Assembly (NCBI GenBank): GCA_015680905.1 | Contig: CM027384.1 | Span: forward strand, 63,185,001-63,249,000 | Direction of reading: 5' to 3' | Source: Coptis chinensis | Lineage: Eukaryota; Streptophyta; Magnoliopsida; Ranunculales; Ranunculaceae | Length of the DNA: 64,000 nucleotides | Position numbers and translations under genes: made by a program | Notes under the pieces: model-generated | What the model was told of the DNA's origin: nothing | Databases searched by the model: none | Seen by the model: the letters and a program-made list of their open reading frames with translations, nothing else | Part shown: positions 10,801-23,393 of the stretch, one piece after another | Numbering within the stretch: position 1 is the stretch's first letter | Layout of the letters: each line of letters starts with the position of its first letter

Positions 10801-13725
10801 TAAAAAACTTGATACAAATGCATTGAAATAACCTCAAAGAATAGTTAACTAGAAATTAGAAATCAGATGTAACTGGTCGAACTAACTTCAAAGCATAAAT
10901 AACCAGAAATTTGAAACTAGATGCAAATGCATTGAACATCGAACTAACCTTTAAAAATAATTAACTGGAAATTAGAAACTGGATGCAGATGTATTGAACT
11001 AATATGAAAGAGTAATTAATGAGAAATTGGAACCTAGATGGAAATGCAATTAACTAATCTCAAAAACTAATTAAAGAAACATAAAAAAAATGGATGCAAC
11101 TGCACTGAATTAACCTCAAAGAATAATTAATGGGAAATCGAAAACTTGATGCAACTGCATTGAACTAACCTCAAAGAATAATTAATGGGAAATCGGAAAC
11201 TAGATGCAATAATTACATTGAACTAACCTCAATGAATAATTAACAGAAAATCGAAAACTTGATGCAAATGCATTGAGCTAACCTCGAAACATAATTATAT
11301 TATTTGTAGGGGGAATATAATGTCTCAACAAGTATAGTTTTGCATTTTAAATAGTATTTATCATAATTCTTTTATTATGATTGAGAATGTCTTACTATTC
11401 AAGTAGTTTCAATATCATCTTCGCCACATTGAGCATTCTCATAAAACTTCAATCAAACTTCAATTGTTAAACCTAACAGCTAAAAGAAGTCAATATGTTT
11501 TATCAAGGTTTGAGCATTTGCATCAAACCTTGATAATATTAAAGAAAATCGAAAATTGGATGCAAATACATTGAACTGACCTCGAAGAACAATTAATAGG
11601 AAATTGGATGTAAATGCATTGAACTAACCTCAAAAAATAAATAACGGGAAATCGGAAACTAAATTCAACTACATTGAACTAACATCAAAAAATAAATAAC
11701 GGAATTGAAAATCAGAAACTGGATGCAAATGCATTGAACTAATCTCAAAACATAATTGAGTTATATGTTATGGGAATAATATCTCAATAAATATAGTTTT
11801 GCATTTAAAATAGTGTTTATCTTATCTCTTTTTGTATGATTGGGAATGCCTTGTTATTCAAGTAGCTTCAATGAACTTCGCCTTATTAGGCAATCTCATA
11901 AAACTTCAATCAAACTTTTATTACTAAACAAAAAAATGAAGTTAAAGGGTTTTTATCAAGGGTGAGTTTTTTTTTTTAAATGGATAGTGGGGTTTTCACG
12001 TTATAAGAAATTTGGATGAGTGATCAATATAATATTCATATATAATAGTTTTGCATATATAGTTGCAAATATATTTCAGAATAATTAATATAACATCACA
12101 CGTTCGTAGATAATCTTTGAAGATCCCACATAGTAAGTCATGTATAATTCAAAGAATAATTAACGGGAAATCGGGAACTGGATAATTTTTTTATAATCCC
12201 ACATAGTAAATCAAACATATATAATTTATTTTTATGTCCTGTTTGAAGTTGGTATTACACACCACATTGGATAATTAAAAGAAAATCGGAAACTGGATTC
12301 AAATACATTGAACTGAGCTAAAAGAGTAATTAACAAGAAATCGGAAATTTTATGCAAATACATTAAACCATACTAAAAAGTAATTAACTAAAAATCAGAA
12401 ACTGGATGTAACTGCATTAAACTAACGTCAGAGAATAACTAACGAGAAATTATAAATTGGATGCAAATTCTTGAAAAATATTTAACAGGAAATTGAAACG
12501 GTATGCAAATACATCAAACAAACTTCAAATAATAATTAACGGAAAATCGGAAACTGGATGCAAATCCATTGAACTAATCTTAAAAAATAATTAACAGAAA
12601 ATAAAAAACTAAATGCAACTGTGTTGAACTAATCTCATAGAATAATTGTCGAGAAATCAGAAATTAGATGCAAATGCATTGAAATAACCTCAAAGAATAG
12701 TTAACGAAAAATTAGAAACTAGATGTAGTTGCATCGAACTAACCTCAAAGCATAAATAATAAAAAAAACTAGATGCAAATATATTGAACTAACCTCAAAT
12801 AGTTATTAACAGGAAGTCAAAAATTGTATGCAAATGCAATGAACTAATCTCAAAGACTAATTAACGAAACATTGAAAAATGAATGCAACTGCACTGAACT
12901 AATCTCAATAAATAATTAACAGGAAAGCATAAATTTGATGCAACTACATTAAACTAACCTCAAAAAATAATTAACCGGAAATCAAAAACTTGATATTGAA
13001 CTAACCTCAAAGAACAATTAACTAGAAATCAAAAATTGAATGCAACTATATTGAGCTAACCTCAAAGAATGATTAACGGAAAATCAGAAACTTGATACAA
13101 CTACATTAAACTAAAATAAGAGATTAACTAATGGTAAATAAAAAATTGGATGCAATATCTTGAGGAATATTTAACGGGAAATCAGAAACTTGATACAAAT
13201 GCATTGAAATAACTTCAAAGAATAGTTAACAATAAATCAGAAATCGGATGTAACTGGTCGAACTAACTTCAAAGCATAAATAACCATAAATTTGAAACTA
13301 GATGCAAATGCATTGAACATCGAACTAACCTCTAAAAATAATTAACTGGAAATCAGAAACTGGATGCAGATGTATTTAACTAATATGAAAGAGTAATTAA
13401 CGAGAAATTGAAACCTGGATGGAAATGTAATGAACTAATCTCAAAAACTAATTAACGAAATATCGAAAACGGGATGCAACTGCACTAAATTAACCTTAAT
13501 GAATAACTAACGAGAATTCATAAACTTGATGCAACTATACTGAATTAACCTCAAAGAATAATTAACGGAAAATCAAAAACTTGATGCAACTGCATTGAAC
13601 TAACCTCAAAGAATAATTAATGGGAAATCGGAAACTAGATGCAATAACTACATTGCACTAACCTCAATGAATAATTAACAGGAAATTGGAAACTTGATGC
13701 AAATGCATTGAAGTAGCCTCGAAAC
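7880..13725 (+). repeat. ~55-bp minisatellite arrays in Helitron 1
   Basis: The recurring unit runs GGAAATCGGAAACTGGATGC, AAATGCATTGAACTAACCTC, AAAGAATAATTAACG (about 55 bp in total). Copies differ at many positions and some are shortened. Arrays occupy about 7880-8744, 9860-11285, 11530-11745 and 12275-13725. They are separated by ~250-520-bp non-repetitive modules that resemble the Helitron 3' region (for example ATATAACATCACACGTTCGTAG) but lack the terminal hairpin. No reading frame persists across units, so the array is not coding. Confidence 0.93.
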
Positions 13726-13950
13726 ATAGTTGTATTATTTGTAGGGGGAATATAATGTCTCGACAAGTATAGTTTTGCATTTTAAATTGTGTTTATTATA
13801 ATTATTTTATTATGATTGAGAGTGTCTTGCTAATTCAAGTAGTTTCAATATCATCTTCACCACATTGAACATTTTAATCAAACTTCAATTATTAAACCTA
13901 ACAACTAAAAGAAGTCAATAGGTTTTATCAATGTTTGGTGTTTTCTTTTT
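8550..13950 (+). repeat. Tandem duplication of a ~2.4-kb module inside Helitron 1
   Basis: 8550-11520 (less the 597-bp LINE insertion with its TSD) aligns in order with 11550-13950. The same minisatellite variants, the same spacer beginning near 9342 / 11745, and the same TTTTATGTCCTGTTTGAAG landmark (9824 / 12230) recur at a constant offset. A perfect 12-bp inverted repeat sits at the junction (11502-11513 / 11523-11534). Confidence 0.85.
8745..9329 (-). mobile_element. 5'-truncated LINE, RNase H-like end, 12-bp TSD
   Basis: Flanked by CATTAAACTAAC at 8733-8744 and 9330-9341. The left end is an oligo-T stretch (poly-A on minus), the 3' end of a minus-strand LINE. The minus-strand translation across frames shows KVNIDGALLEG, then ADNYTAECMVILESVELAL, and WVESDLAAAV. 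This is the plant LINE C-terminal RNase H-like domain (RVT_3) with its first catalytic Asp and Glu. Only about 580 bp remain and the frame is broken. The element is absent from the paired 2.4-kb module near 11745, so it entered after the duplication. Confidence 0.9.
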
Positions 13951-14059
13951 ATTGAGAGTGGTGCAAGAAATTTGAATGAGTGATTAATATAATTTTCATC
14001 TATATCTCATAGCTCTGCATAATTGCTAATATTTTTTAAAATAATTTAACATAACGGCA

Positions 14060-14088
14060 CCCGTTCGTAGGACGGGTTCAAAAACTAG
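14060..14088 (+). other. Helitron 1 3'-terminal hairpin and CTAG end
   Basis: CCCGTTC-GTA-GGACGGG (one G-T pair), then TTCAAAAA, then CTAG. It matches 44084-44112 except for two hairpin/spacer changes. Confidence 0.88.
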
Positions 14089-14188
14089 TATATATTATAG
14101 CTATACCCTTTTGTCTCTATTTTTCAAGCTTTCACAGAGTCTCTAATATTTGCAAAACACTAAACCAAATTACGGAAAAATAGGAGAC
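14089..14188 (+). repeat. Helitron 5'-terminal repeat, copy B
   Basis: Homologous to 7626-7725. It starts TATATATTATAGC immediately after CTAG of Helitron 1. Confidence 0.85.
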
Positions 14189-15746
14189 ACAACTTAAATT
14201 GCTAAAAATAGTCTCTCAAAAAAATGAAACAGTTTGCTGGGAAAATAAGCTCTTACTAAAGTATCTTTTTTTTTTTTTTTTTTTTTTTTTTTCAGGCAGA
14301 TGATAATTGGTGAATGCCACTTTAAGCTTATGTCTGCACTGAAGGTTAAAGAGAAATCTTCACTACCTTGAAGTTTGATATTGGAAACTCAGTTGAGGAT
14401 TGCCATATATGGACATTGCCGACGCACTCACTTATCTACACTTGGCCAACTCCAAAACCATCATCCATAGGCACATATCATTTTCTTGGACCAACATTTT
14501 GGTGTAAAATTGTCTGCTTTTGTTCTTTCTAAATCAACTCCTTACGGAGAAAGGCATTTAGATGCACAAGTCGTAGGTACTTTTGGATTTATTATACGGA
14601 ATCGTGTAGCTTCTGAGGGGAGCTATCTGAGAAGAGTGATCTTTTCGGCGAATTTATTTTAACAAATGCAAGCAAGCACGCCTTTAAAGTTTGAGGTGCC
14701 CTCATCTTTAACTACTTTGGCCTCTGTATTCTCGCACTCTGATCCTTCAAAGTTTCTAGAACTCTTTAAGCCAACATTTGCAGGTCGGCAACTTTGCAGT
14801 ACAAAATACTCCTGCAACTTGCACCAAGGTAAAAAAAAAATCAATTTTATGGGCAGCCTCAAGACATGATGGAAACCATCCTCTATGAAAGGAAAGGCTT
14901 AAGCTCATGAATTGTATTAATACATAGATCTAAGACAAACAAAATAAAATCCTTCCACATAGTCTAATAAGGATGGAGAAAAACAATCAACATGTTTTTT
15001 TTAAAACCTAAATTCAACTAATTCAATCAATGACTTTGGTGAGGTGCGGGAAAAGAGACAACATGCACACATTTTAGTGGGGATAGACACCTCATTTCTG
15101 CACATTTTCTTGGCAGCAGGTCACCTGCTCCACAACCACACTATTTATTCTATTTTAGAAATACACCATGACTCACAGTAATTAGAAACAGTCTGTGGAT
15201 ACAGGACTTAAATGGAGAAACTATTTATTTACAGTTAAGTGTTAACAAACACTTTGCTACACCCTAGCTGTTCGATCAGTGATACTTAACATTGTATATC
15301 AAATGGACACAATTCTAGCATAGTGTAGGCACATACCTAAGAACACACAACGTTTTTGCCACATGTCCTCATAAAAGTTATACATATATGAACAATAACA
15401 CCTAAAGTTTGAATTCGTGGGACTTTAGTTAATTAGTTGTAAGCCAATCCATCATTATCTCCTCTATGATCAATAGTTCAATAATTTGCCCATGCATATT
15501 TTCCTTTAGTGTGCAGTGCATGCTGAACTTAATAATGTGCAACAACCAAAGTGTCATCTTTATCTTTTGATTGTGGAGTCAGAACATTTGAAGAAGGCTT
15601 TGCTTTAGCGGTAAAATGGGCTTGCTTGACAAATTTTTTCATAGCAGGAGTCAATAATACCCGTCTACTAGAATCTACTGATAAATACATCCAGCGACAA
15701 CGTAACGACCAAACGTATTTACTTTATTTAAAATGAGTTTAACAAT
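14189..15746. other. Helitron 2 left interior, no recognised gene
   Basis: An AT-rich stretch with a T run of about 28 at 14264-14292. Short frames near 14659-14869 occur on both strands and look like chance. No homology was recognised; it may be captured host sequence. It ends at the CACTA target site GCA (15747-15749). Confidence 0.5.
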
Positions 15747-15762
15747 GCACACTACACCATAA

Positions 15763-15870
15763 TAGGATATTTGCAACATGCACCTTTTTTGCTTTGCAAC
15801 GGTTATTTACCGTTAGCAAGTTACCAACGTTACATAAGCGTTGGCAATATTGTAAAGCGTTGATTTATCA
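15763..15870. repeat. CACTA left subterminal repeats
   Basis: TTGCAACGGTTATTTACCGTTAGCAA and related AACG(T/C)T motifs in both orientations. Such clusters bind the TnpA-type protein in CACTA elements. Confidence 0.8.
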
Positions 15871-18800
15871 AGTGAGCAGAGCGAACGTTCTTGGCCCGGG
15901 TGGGGGGTACGTGGCCCAAAATGTTATGTGGTTGGTTTCTGTCTGTCCTCTTATCCGCACAAATTTCTGCTCACTCGTTCTCTCGCGCCAGAAACTCCCT
16001 TCGCTCTCCCTATATTTTCTTCCGCCCAAAACTCTCCACTGCCAAAATCCATCACTCCCTGGCACACACTCTCTATCTCTTCTTCACAACACCCCATAAT
16101 ATTTCTTTCTGTTGGAAAATTGGTCAAGAATCGGTTTCATTACTTTTTGTGCAAATGTTGGCAATAACCGCAGTGAGGTAACTTTCTCAACAAATCCCCG
16201 ACAAAGAAGGGGTGCGGCAAATCCTTTCGATTAAAGAAGGTAAGTTCCAAAGTTCTACCTTTTCTATTTCATCTGTTCGTCAAAGTTTTTAGCTTTCCTT
16301 TTGATTGTATCTCAATTGTGCTTTGTGGTTTCTACTTGATTCTGGGTTTTCTTTGAAATAAATCTCACTTTTGGATTTTATTGAATATTTTTTTGTTAGT
16401 TTATCATGAAAGATGAAAAATGGTATCGAAACTAAGAATGAAGGAAGCATAACTCATTTAAATGGTGTCGAATCTTCTCGCTTGGTTTCTCGTTTGTGAT
16501 CATGGGTTGTATGGCGAAGTGCTCACGTGAAGTTTAATGATAGTGGAATTTTGAGATTTGGTGGTTTGAATGTGGGGTATTGAAGGCACCATCTAATGTG
16601 AGAATGTAAGTAGTTGTTGGTGTTTAATCTCCAATTGCTTCTGTTGGAATTTCTGCTGAAAACAACTAACTTTATAGTATTGATTTTGGTAGAAATTAGT
16701 TTAGTTTCTTTGTCTTTATATAGCTTCTTATCATTTCAGTTTGTTGTTATGTTCTAATTTCTTTGAGAAATTTGAAATATTTGATTGTTAAGTCTTCTAC
16801 CGATTTTGGAGAGTAATGTGGCCCTTTTATTTGGTTCAAACTAGTTATTGGTCCTTTAAATGTTGATTCAATTTCAATTTTCTATTCTTGAACTCTATTA
16901 CGATCTTGTGTTGAGTGTGTTATGTGGTTAAATTATTTTACGATAATACCCCTATAAATAAGTTTCTATGACTCTTTTCGGTATCTTGTGGGAATATCAC
17001 CAAGCCGCAAAGACTTTGACTATTGCAGAGTTACTACTATGTGTAATGAAGTTGGTAAGGAAGTCACCTATTATTCCTTCTCAAACCATGCTTGGCTAAT
17101 ATTTCTTTGGTGATCGGTATAACTTTTTGTGTCAAGATTGAGTATTAGCTAGTCATTTTGGTAGAATATAGAGAATGCTTTATTTCAAGCAATGTATTTG
17201 TTAAAACTAGTATGGAAGTTAAGTAAAACATGTGAAGATTTCATGGCCTATGGGGAGATTTCAAATAGTGTATGAACCCCTGCTCAATGGGAACCCATGT
17301 GGATCAAGACTTTCTCCATCCTTTCCCCTTCTTTTTTCCTCACCTCTCTCTCTATATATGGCGCTTCTCGCTAGTTAGGCAGTTAGGGGGACTTGATCCA
17401 CTGCATCATGACTCCTGGTTTGAATAACATTGTATGAACTATGAACAAACAAATGTTACGCATGATTCTTTTCCGTACATTTTACTTGTGACGCATATGG
17501 TGGTACTTATTTTGTTCTTGAGAAACATAAATTGCTGTTTGAAAGGTAGTTTGTACTGAAGGACGAATCACTCATTTTCAGGAGAGGAAAAACATAGAAT
17601 AGATGCATTGGTCATAGGTATAGAGGTTGGTAAGCGCAGGATTTAGGTGTCACAACTCACAATCTGTACATTTTGTCAATTATTGGTCTATGGAGGAGGC
17701 ATTTTTGTGTGATCTGTGTCATTTACTATGTGTTGATTATTATTATTTTGCCCCTTTTTTGTTTTCTTTTTATTCTGTGATGCTGTCTCTTACTTCAAGC
17801 CTTACAAGTAATATTTCTAACGTACTAGAGATTTGGTGTAATACACACACACAAAATTAGGTATTTAGGAGATTTCTTGTGATTTGGGCTTTTCAGAACA
17901 ATTGAGGATTCTATGGACTTATGGAGGGCTTTCTGGAAAGTTGTTAAGAAAAAAGTTAATTCTTGTCAAATGGTTAATTTTTCTATAAGCTTGAACTTGT
18001 AGAGGGTAGAATATTATGTATATCAAGAGAGCAAGGAAGTGCAGATGTAGGTATAGGTCGGAGATACCTAGAAGTGGGGTGGAATGGTCGATCTCACACT
18101 TTCACTTCCATCCTCCTTGGTTGGCCTCTTCCAGAAATAAGATTTTTGGTTATGCTAGGCGACTTGACTCTTTCCTATCCTCATGCAAAAGGTACACTTT
18201 ATGATAGGCCCCGAAATCTTCGATATATCACAAAGATTGCCCAAGTTCATTAAGAAAATCAACTAATTCCATTTTAGAAATCATCGCTAGCTGGTCACAA
18301 CTCCACCTTCTAGACACCAAGAAAGTGTACAACTTTGAAATTTTGGTAAAATGCCATAAAAAATTTGAGGGGTTTTGCTGAAAATAGATTGAATTAAGTT
18401 CTCTAAGTGATTAGAGTGCATTGGTATTGATTTGGGTGATGAAGTTTGTTGAAATTTTCGTGTTCTTTGCTTCTTCTTCATTTTTCATCATCTAGAATTG
18501 ATATTTTGAGTAGAAATCATGTTGTAGACACTACCCTATCATTATTCTATGATAACCATACAAAATTATTTAGTTTTTAAGTGTTTAGACATGATTTTCA
18601 TCGGTTTTTGTTAGGTATTTGTAGAAACACGAATTTAAAGCTAAGTAGTTGTAATTTTCATTGTGTTAGTTGATTTTATTGAATTGAGGATATGAACAGT
18701 AATAGTGGAGTCAATTTCGATTGTTGTTGATGAATTTTAAATCATCTTTATAATCGTAGAGTGTAATTTAGGGTTTGGTATTTCGGTTAGACACTAGAGA

Positions 18801-21100
18801 ATTCTCGTTGGTTTAGAGTATGACTAAATGATTAATATAAGTTACCAATATTTATTTTCAGTGGTTTGGAATGGAAGAGATCTAGTGGTTGCGAGTTAAT
18901 CGAGGTTTGGTTTTTTGGTTGCGAGTAGAATGTAGGTGGATATTACTTCTCTTAGTCATTTATGAAAAATATATATTGTATGATATTTTGATGTGATGTG
19001 TGTGATAAGCTTAGTTGTGTTGTAGAATGATTGGCTATATGGTATTGGTTTTAGAGATGGAAGTTTAGTTGATTGTGTAGCTTGCTATATTATTGAGCTA
19101 TGATTATAGGATTGAAGCCTGGTAAGTATTGATTAATGGTGTAGGTAATTTAAATTAGCCGCGGGCTTGTCTTTTAAATGGGTCGTGGGCTTTGTCATTT
19201 AAATTAGCCGCGGTTATGGGGTTTCTAAGAGATGAATGCTTCCTTATTGAAATCCGGGAAATCCCACATACTTTTCTGGGCATCCATTTATCTCTATAAA
19301 TTATTTAGAACGTGTTTTGATTTATGGAATGTACTCAGGTTATGGTAGATATTGCTATGATGGTTAGATTGGTGGTTTAAATGTTTAGGTGTACACTAGT
19401 TTATTATATTTATGCGTGAAATGTTTTTATGATAATTAATAGCAGTTGTATCTTCCTGCTGGACTTTTGTTCACCCCCTTATATCTCTTTTCAGATATAA
19501 CTATCGAAGATTGCAAGATCATTTGTTTAGTGGAGTATATAGAGCAGCACCGCGAGGAGTAAAAGCTTTGGAGTGAAGTTGTTTATAGTTAACATTTTAT
19601 TTTCATGTATGTATATGTTTGTAGTGTAGTCACTACTTTATCTTTTGGAAGGTGTTGTGTATATTTTTTGATGGTGTTGTATATATTTGGTTGGCGTTGT
19701 ATATAAATATGTTTTGGTTTTCAAACTATGTAAGGTTATATATAACTTGGAAGGGTTGATATATGAATATTAGGTTATTTTGATTTTCAGGTTATGACAG
19801 GTTTTGAGTATTTGAAATGTTGAAAATACAAATGAAATTTTGCCGGATTTTTTGTAGGAAAAAAAAAATGATGGTTGCTGAGTTGATTTTAAATAATTAA
19901 AATTGAACATAGTCTTATTAACGCATCGTAATATTTATTTGAAGTAATGTCTATGTCATTACCCAAGAAAGTTTTTTTTATTACCTTGATAAAGTTTTTG
20001 TTTTTTGTTTTTTTTAATCTATGTAGGGACTCGGCAAATACCAACCATGAAGAACCATTTTTTACACTTGCTGCATATTTGATTATTAACTTCATCTGAT
20101 GCTAGTGTATCTCGTTTGTTCCTACTGGACTTTGATTCACCTCCACTCTCATCTTTTTTAAGCTTGATTATTAGTGTAAATATGCACCATATGTTTAGGT
20201 GCAACTGGAAAGTGAGAGCTTTGTAATGAAACAATTTGTTGAGTCTTACGTGTATTTTGTTGTACGTATTAAAGTTATAGCCAAAAAATTGCATACCAGA
20301 CTACCAATACAATGACCACATTAGTAATTGCTGAGACTCTTAAAGGGATTTGTGACATGATAAAATAAAAACTTCTCATTGTGTAGAATTGGGTTTAATT
20401 AATTATGCCAAAGTGGTACTCAGGACTTTTGATTTCCTAACTTCAAAACATTTGAGTAATAGGGTTATATGGTTTGGCTAATTTTAACTGAACATAGTAT
20501 TTCAATCTTTTAACTTAACATGGTTACGTGCGTGGTTTGATGTGGTTTGACTAAAATTTTATCTGAACATTTTGAATTTATTTTAATGTGTTTAAATTTT
20601 AGTCCAAGCCTCCAAGGTGTGGTGGTCAATTTTTTTTTCATAAGAAAATTTATAATTAAATAATAATAATTAAAAAAGTACATAATTATTAATTATTAAC
20701 GAAATGCCATGTTCCACTCACGCCCTCACTGCAATGCAGTATACTAGTTTAAGTGAATTTCAGGAATTAATTGTTAACGCTTAAACCCCCGTTTGTGAAG
20801 TGTTACAAATTAAAAACTTGAAATATAAAACATAACTTTATTTTCTCTCCTCTGTCTCTCTCTCTCTCACAACCTCTACACTTTCCAGCCTCCTCCCCTT
20901 CTCTCTCTCACAACTGCTACACTCTTCTGTCGCTCTCCCTCCTCTCTATTCAATTCAAGAAGCTTAAGGCTCAATACCTTCTCATACGCATTTCAAAATC
21001 CCTAAAATTGAAATTCTTTTTCCTTAAAATCATCATCTCGATCCAGATCCAGTTTATATCATCATCTCATACACCGTTTCTTTCTATCCCCCCCATTATG
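15871..21100. other. CACTA interior, unrecognised
   Basis: T-rich, intron-like sequence. 15940-16200 resembles a promoter/5' leader (pyrimidine-rich; several overlapping short frames). A second leader-like CT-rich block is at 20840-20960. Short frames at 17627-17860 and 18016-18204 have no recognisable product. It may contain further captured, non-coding parts of host genes. Nothing specific is claimed. Confidence 0.4.
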
Positions 21101-21734
21101 TGTAGCCAACAATCTAGCAAACACAAAATACCTTTCCAAGAGTTTGTGGGCGGCTAGATGAAATTCAGCAATTTTTTATTGACTATCAGTTCACGGAGGT
21201 AAGTTTCTTTTGCATTCGTATAATCCTATATGTTTGTCTTCATACAATTTAGTTCCCGACTTTAGTGACTTTTGTTTTCTCTGTTGGTTTCCAGCTTTCC
21301 CCAATTAATACTACAAGAGAGGGATTACAAGGAACTTATAGTCACCTCAAATCCGTCACATTGTGTGTCAACTTCGAAGACTCCAAACAAATTCTTGCTG
21401 TTATTTGCCTATGTAGAAGCGCACCATATTTTGAAGGAATTAGATATTTTGTGAGTATTTTGTAGTATGTTCTTTTGTGTAATAACTTAAAGTTTGACTA
21501 GCATGGGGTGCAAAGTTTAGTTATTTGTTCACATACTTTCACTTGCGTTTTCAGGCGCTCATAATAGAAAGAATGCTTTTTGTACAAAGAAGACTTTTGG
21601 AAAGAGCTCCACAGAAAAGCGAAAAATATCTTTACTCACCAAATTTGTGAGAGCTAGATTTGAGGGAGCTAGATTTTGCAGTTTATTTTACGACTTGTGT
21701 TTGTACTTTCAGTTTAGCTACTTATAATACCATT

Positions 21735-22204
21735 TATTACATTTTGGATTTGGAGGTTGTCATTTGTCAGGAGTTTTAGTGAGGCACATAGATTGTTTTT
21801 GAGTCATGTATCTTACTTTCTGCTAGTATTGTTTTTATATTTCTTGGAGCTACTTCTTTGAGGGATTATTTTAGACATTTAAAGGAGATTAGTGGTGGTG
21901 GTCAGGATGTTGAGAGAGATGACGGTGCTCGTGCTGCTAGAAGACCACCTGTTGTGGCAAATAGAATGGATGACGTTGAGAATGTTGGTGGTGGTCAAGG
22001 TATTGTTGGGGCTGGTGAAATGATTAGAAGAAATGCAGAGAATGTCATTTTGCCGGGTTGGAAATGCAAGCAGCACGTCTTGAGGCACAAGTTGAACAAA
22101 TGTTTGATGGTTTGGATGATGTTGATGGTGCTGAAGATGTGCCCTTTGATGAACTTGTTGGTATGCAAGCGCCTGTATTTCATTTGGTGGAAAATGCATT
22201 CACT
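21735..22204 (+). pseudogene. Captured fragment of SUD1/CER9 (DOA10-type E3 ubiquitin ligase)
   Basis: Translation shows FWIWRLSFVRSFSEAHRLF, then SIVFIFLGATSLRDYFRHLK, GARAARRPPV, AGEMIRRNAENV, MQAARLEAQVEQMFDGLDD and DELVGMQAPVFHLVENAFT. These occur in the order found in plant SUD1/CER9, an ER-membrane RING-CH ligase of the ERAD pathway (Arabidopsis role in cuticle and sterol metabolism). The RING domain is not present. The frame breaks twice: a small deletion in the loop before SIVFIFLG, and a shift near 22055. The piece ends at a GT donor (22205), so intron structure was kept. A weak upstream match (PFQEFVGG, near 21130-21155) may be the preceding exon. Confidence 0.88.
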
Positions 22205-23040
22205 GTGAGTCTCTCTTTCCTTCTTTTTTTTTGGTTTGGTTTAGTGAAATATCTTATTGTCTTTTTTGTTTTTTGTTTTTTGTTAATTTTGTTTAGGCCT
22301 TCTCTCATTAACTTGTGCCCCTATCCAGTTTTTTGTTGTATATATATATATATATTCTTAAAATGCAGTTCTAGAATAAGTCTAATCATGCAAGTTTTGG
22401 AATGATCCCATTGGAAGACGCTAAATTTTGTTATGCTGTCGAGTGTTGGTGCATGTGTTTGAGCAGTGAAATATTTTTGTTTTTGTATGTTCTTGGATAA
22501 GCTTTAAGCCTTCCTTCTTCCTTGAAATGAGATGGTATCGCCTAGCTTCAAACAAGACCCACATAAGAACTTTCTCACATGCCTTGCTAGTTGTTGGCTA
22601 CACTTAATGGAGTTTCCAAATGAAACACTCACCACTTCGTCCCCATCTCCCTCACTTTCCTTTTACCCTAGCCACCCTTATCTCTCTCTGACCACACACA
22701 CTCTCACTGGGAGAAACCATGGCGGAATTGTAGCACCTTTCACCATAATTTTCCATGACAGTTGTAGACTTTTACCAGGTAGCACACAACACATATATTG
22801 AATATAATTCTGCAGTGCACATTTTTTAACTCTCGCTTTCACTCATTATATTCTATTTATTTTGTTTATTAACTATTGTTTCGTGCTGAACTAATAAGTA
22901 GTTGAAACTAGAAAGGAGTTGACTCCTCGCAACTGGCTAAAGTATGATAATCAATTTTCCAAACCATACTACTGGAGTTTTATTGATGCGCTTACTAAAA
23001 GGAATTGTGCTTGATTATGTGTTCAGGTATCTCCAAGATT
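22205..23040. other. CACTA interior between SUD1 and G3BP fragments
   Basis: Intron-like T-rich DNA with a short TA repeat (about 22341-22354). A possible leader/ATG lies at 22532-22801 with no recognised product. Confidence 0.4.
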
Positions 23041-23370
23041 TGTTTATTTGGGTATTGGATCTGCAGCCGCAACATTCTATACCTACTCTATCTATGTAAA
23101 GAGTTTGCCCTTAAATGCTTCAGTCTTAGAAGTTGAGGAAGAGTTAAAAACTTTTGGGAAAATCAGACCAAATGGTATACAAGTCAGAAGTACTAATATA
23201 TACTCTCCTCATTCCTTAATTAACATTTGTCAAACATATCATAGGTTGCAATTTTATTTTTTTTTAATATGGTTTTTGGTTCTCTGTTGGTTGTTACTCA
23301 GCAAGGAGGGGGATCCTGTTTCGGATTTGTTGAGTTTGAGTCATTGGAGTCTGTGAAAAGTGCACTAAAG
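23041..23370 (+). pseudogene. Captured exons of a G3BP-like NTF2/RRM protein (RRM part)
   Basis: The first exon piece encodes SIYVKSLPLNASVLEVEEEL and FGKIRPNGIQVRS, which is the RNP2 region and first half of the RRM of plant G3BP-like (NTF2 plus RRM) stress-granule proteins. After an intron, 23302-23370 encodes GGGSCFGFVEFESLESVKSA, the RNP1 half, and ends at a GT donor. The NTF2 domain is missing. Both RNP motifs are well preserved. About 24 bp after the donor the PDR transporter fragment begins, so the captured intron is cut short. No frame damage is seen in these two exons, which suggests relatively recent capture or conservation. Confidence 0.85.
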
Positions 23371-23393
23371 GTAACTTTCTACGTTTAATTTTA

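Larger units (their letters stand above)
7626..14088 (+). mobile_element. Helitron 1 (minisatellite-bearing)
   Basis: The 3' end has a GC-rich hairpin (14060-14076, CCCGTTC/GGACGGG) followed 8 bases later by CTAG (14085-14088), which fits the Helitron CTRR rule. The left end is fixed by the host FRS frame: host sequence stops with A at 7625. The first ~100 bp (7626-7725) is repeated at 14089-14188, directly after the CTAG, marking the start of a second element. The 5' terminus is TATATATTATAGC rather than the canonical TC. No Rep/helicase frame was found, so the element is non-autonomous. Most of the interior is a 55-bp minisatellite. Confidence 0.85.

Noticed and set aside
7880-14000. Possible CRISPR-like or centromeric satellite array
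   Set aside because: The units are ~55 bp, directly adjacent and diverged, without unique spacers. They sit inside elements with Helitron ends, so a Helitron minisatellite is the simpler reading.
15794-16181. Overlapping open frames on both strands near the CACTA left end
   Set aside because: Composition is that of a pyrimidine-rich leader. No family was recognised and the frames conflict, so they are not called as genes.
21879-22199. Minus-strand His/Gln-rich frame
   Set aside because: It is the reverse of the SUD1/CER9 fragment; the histidine runs are reversed Asp/Val codons.
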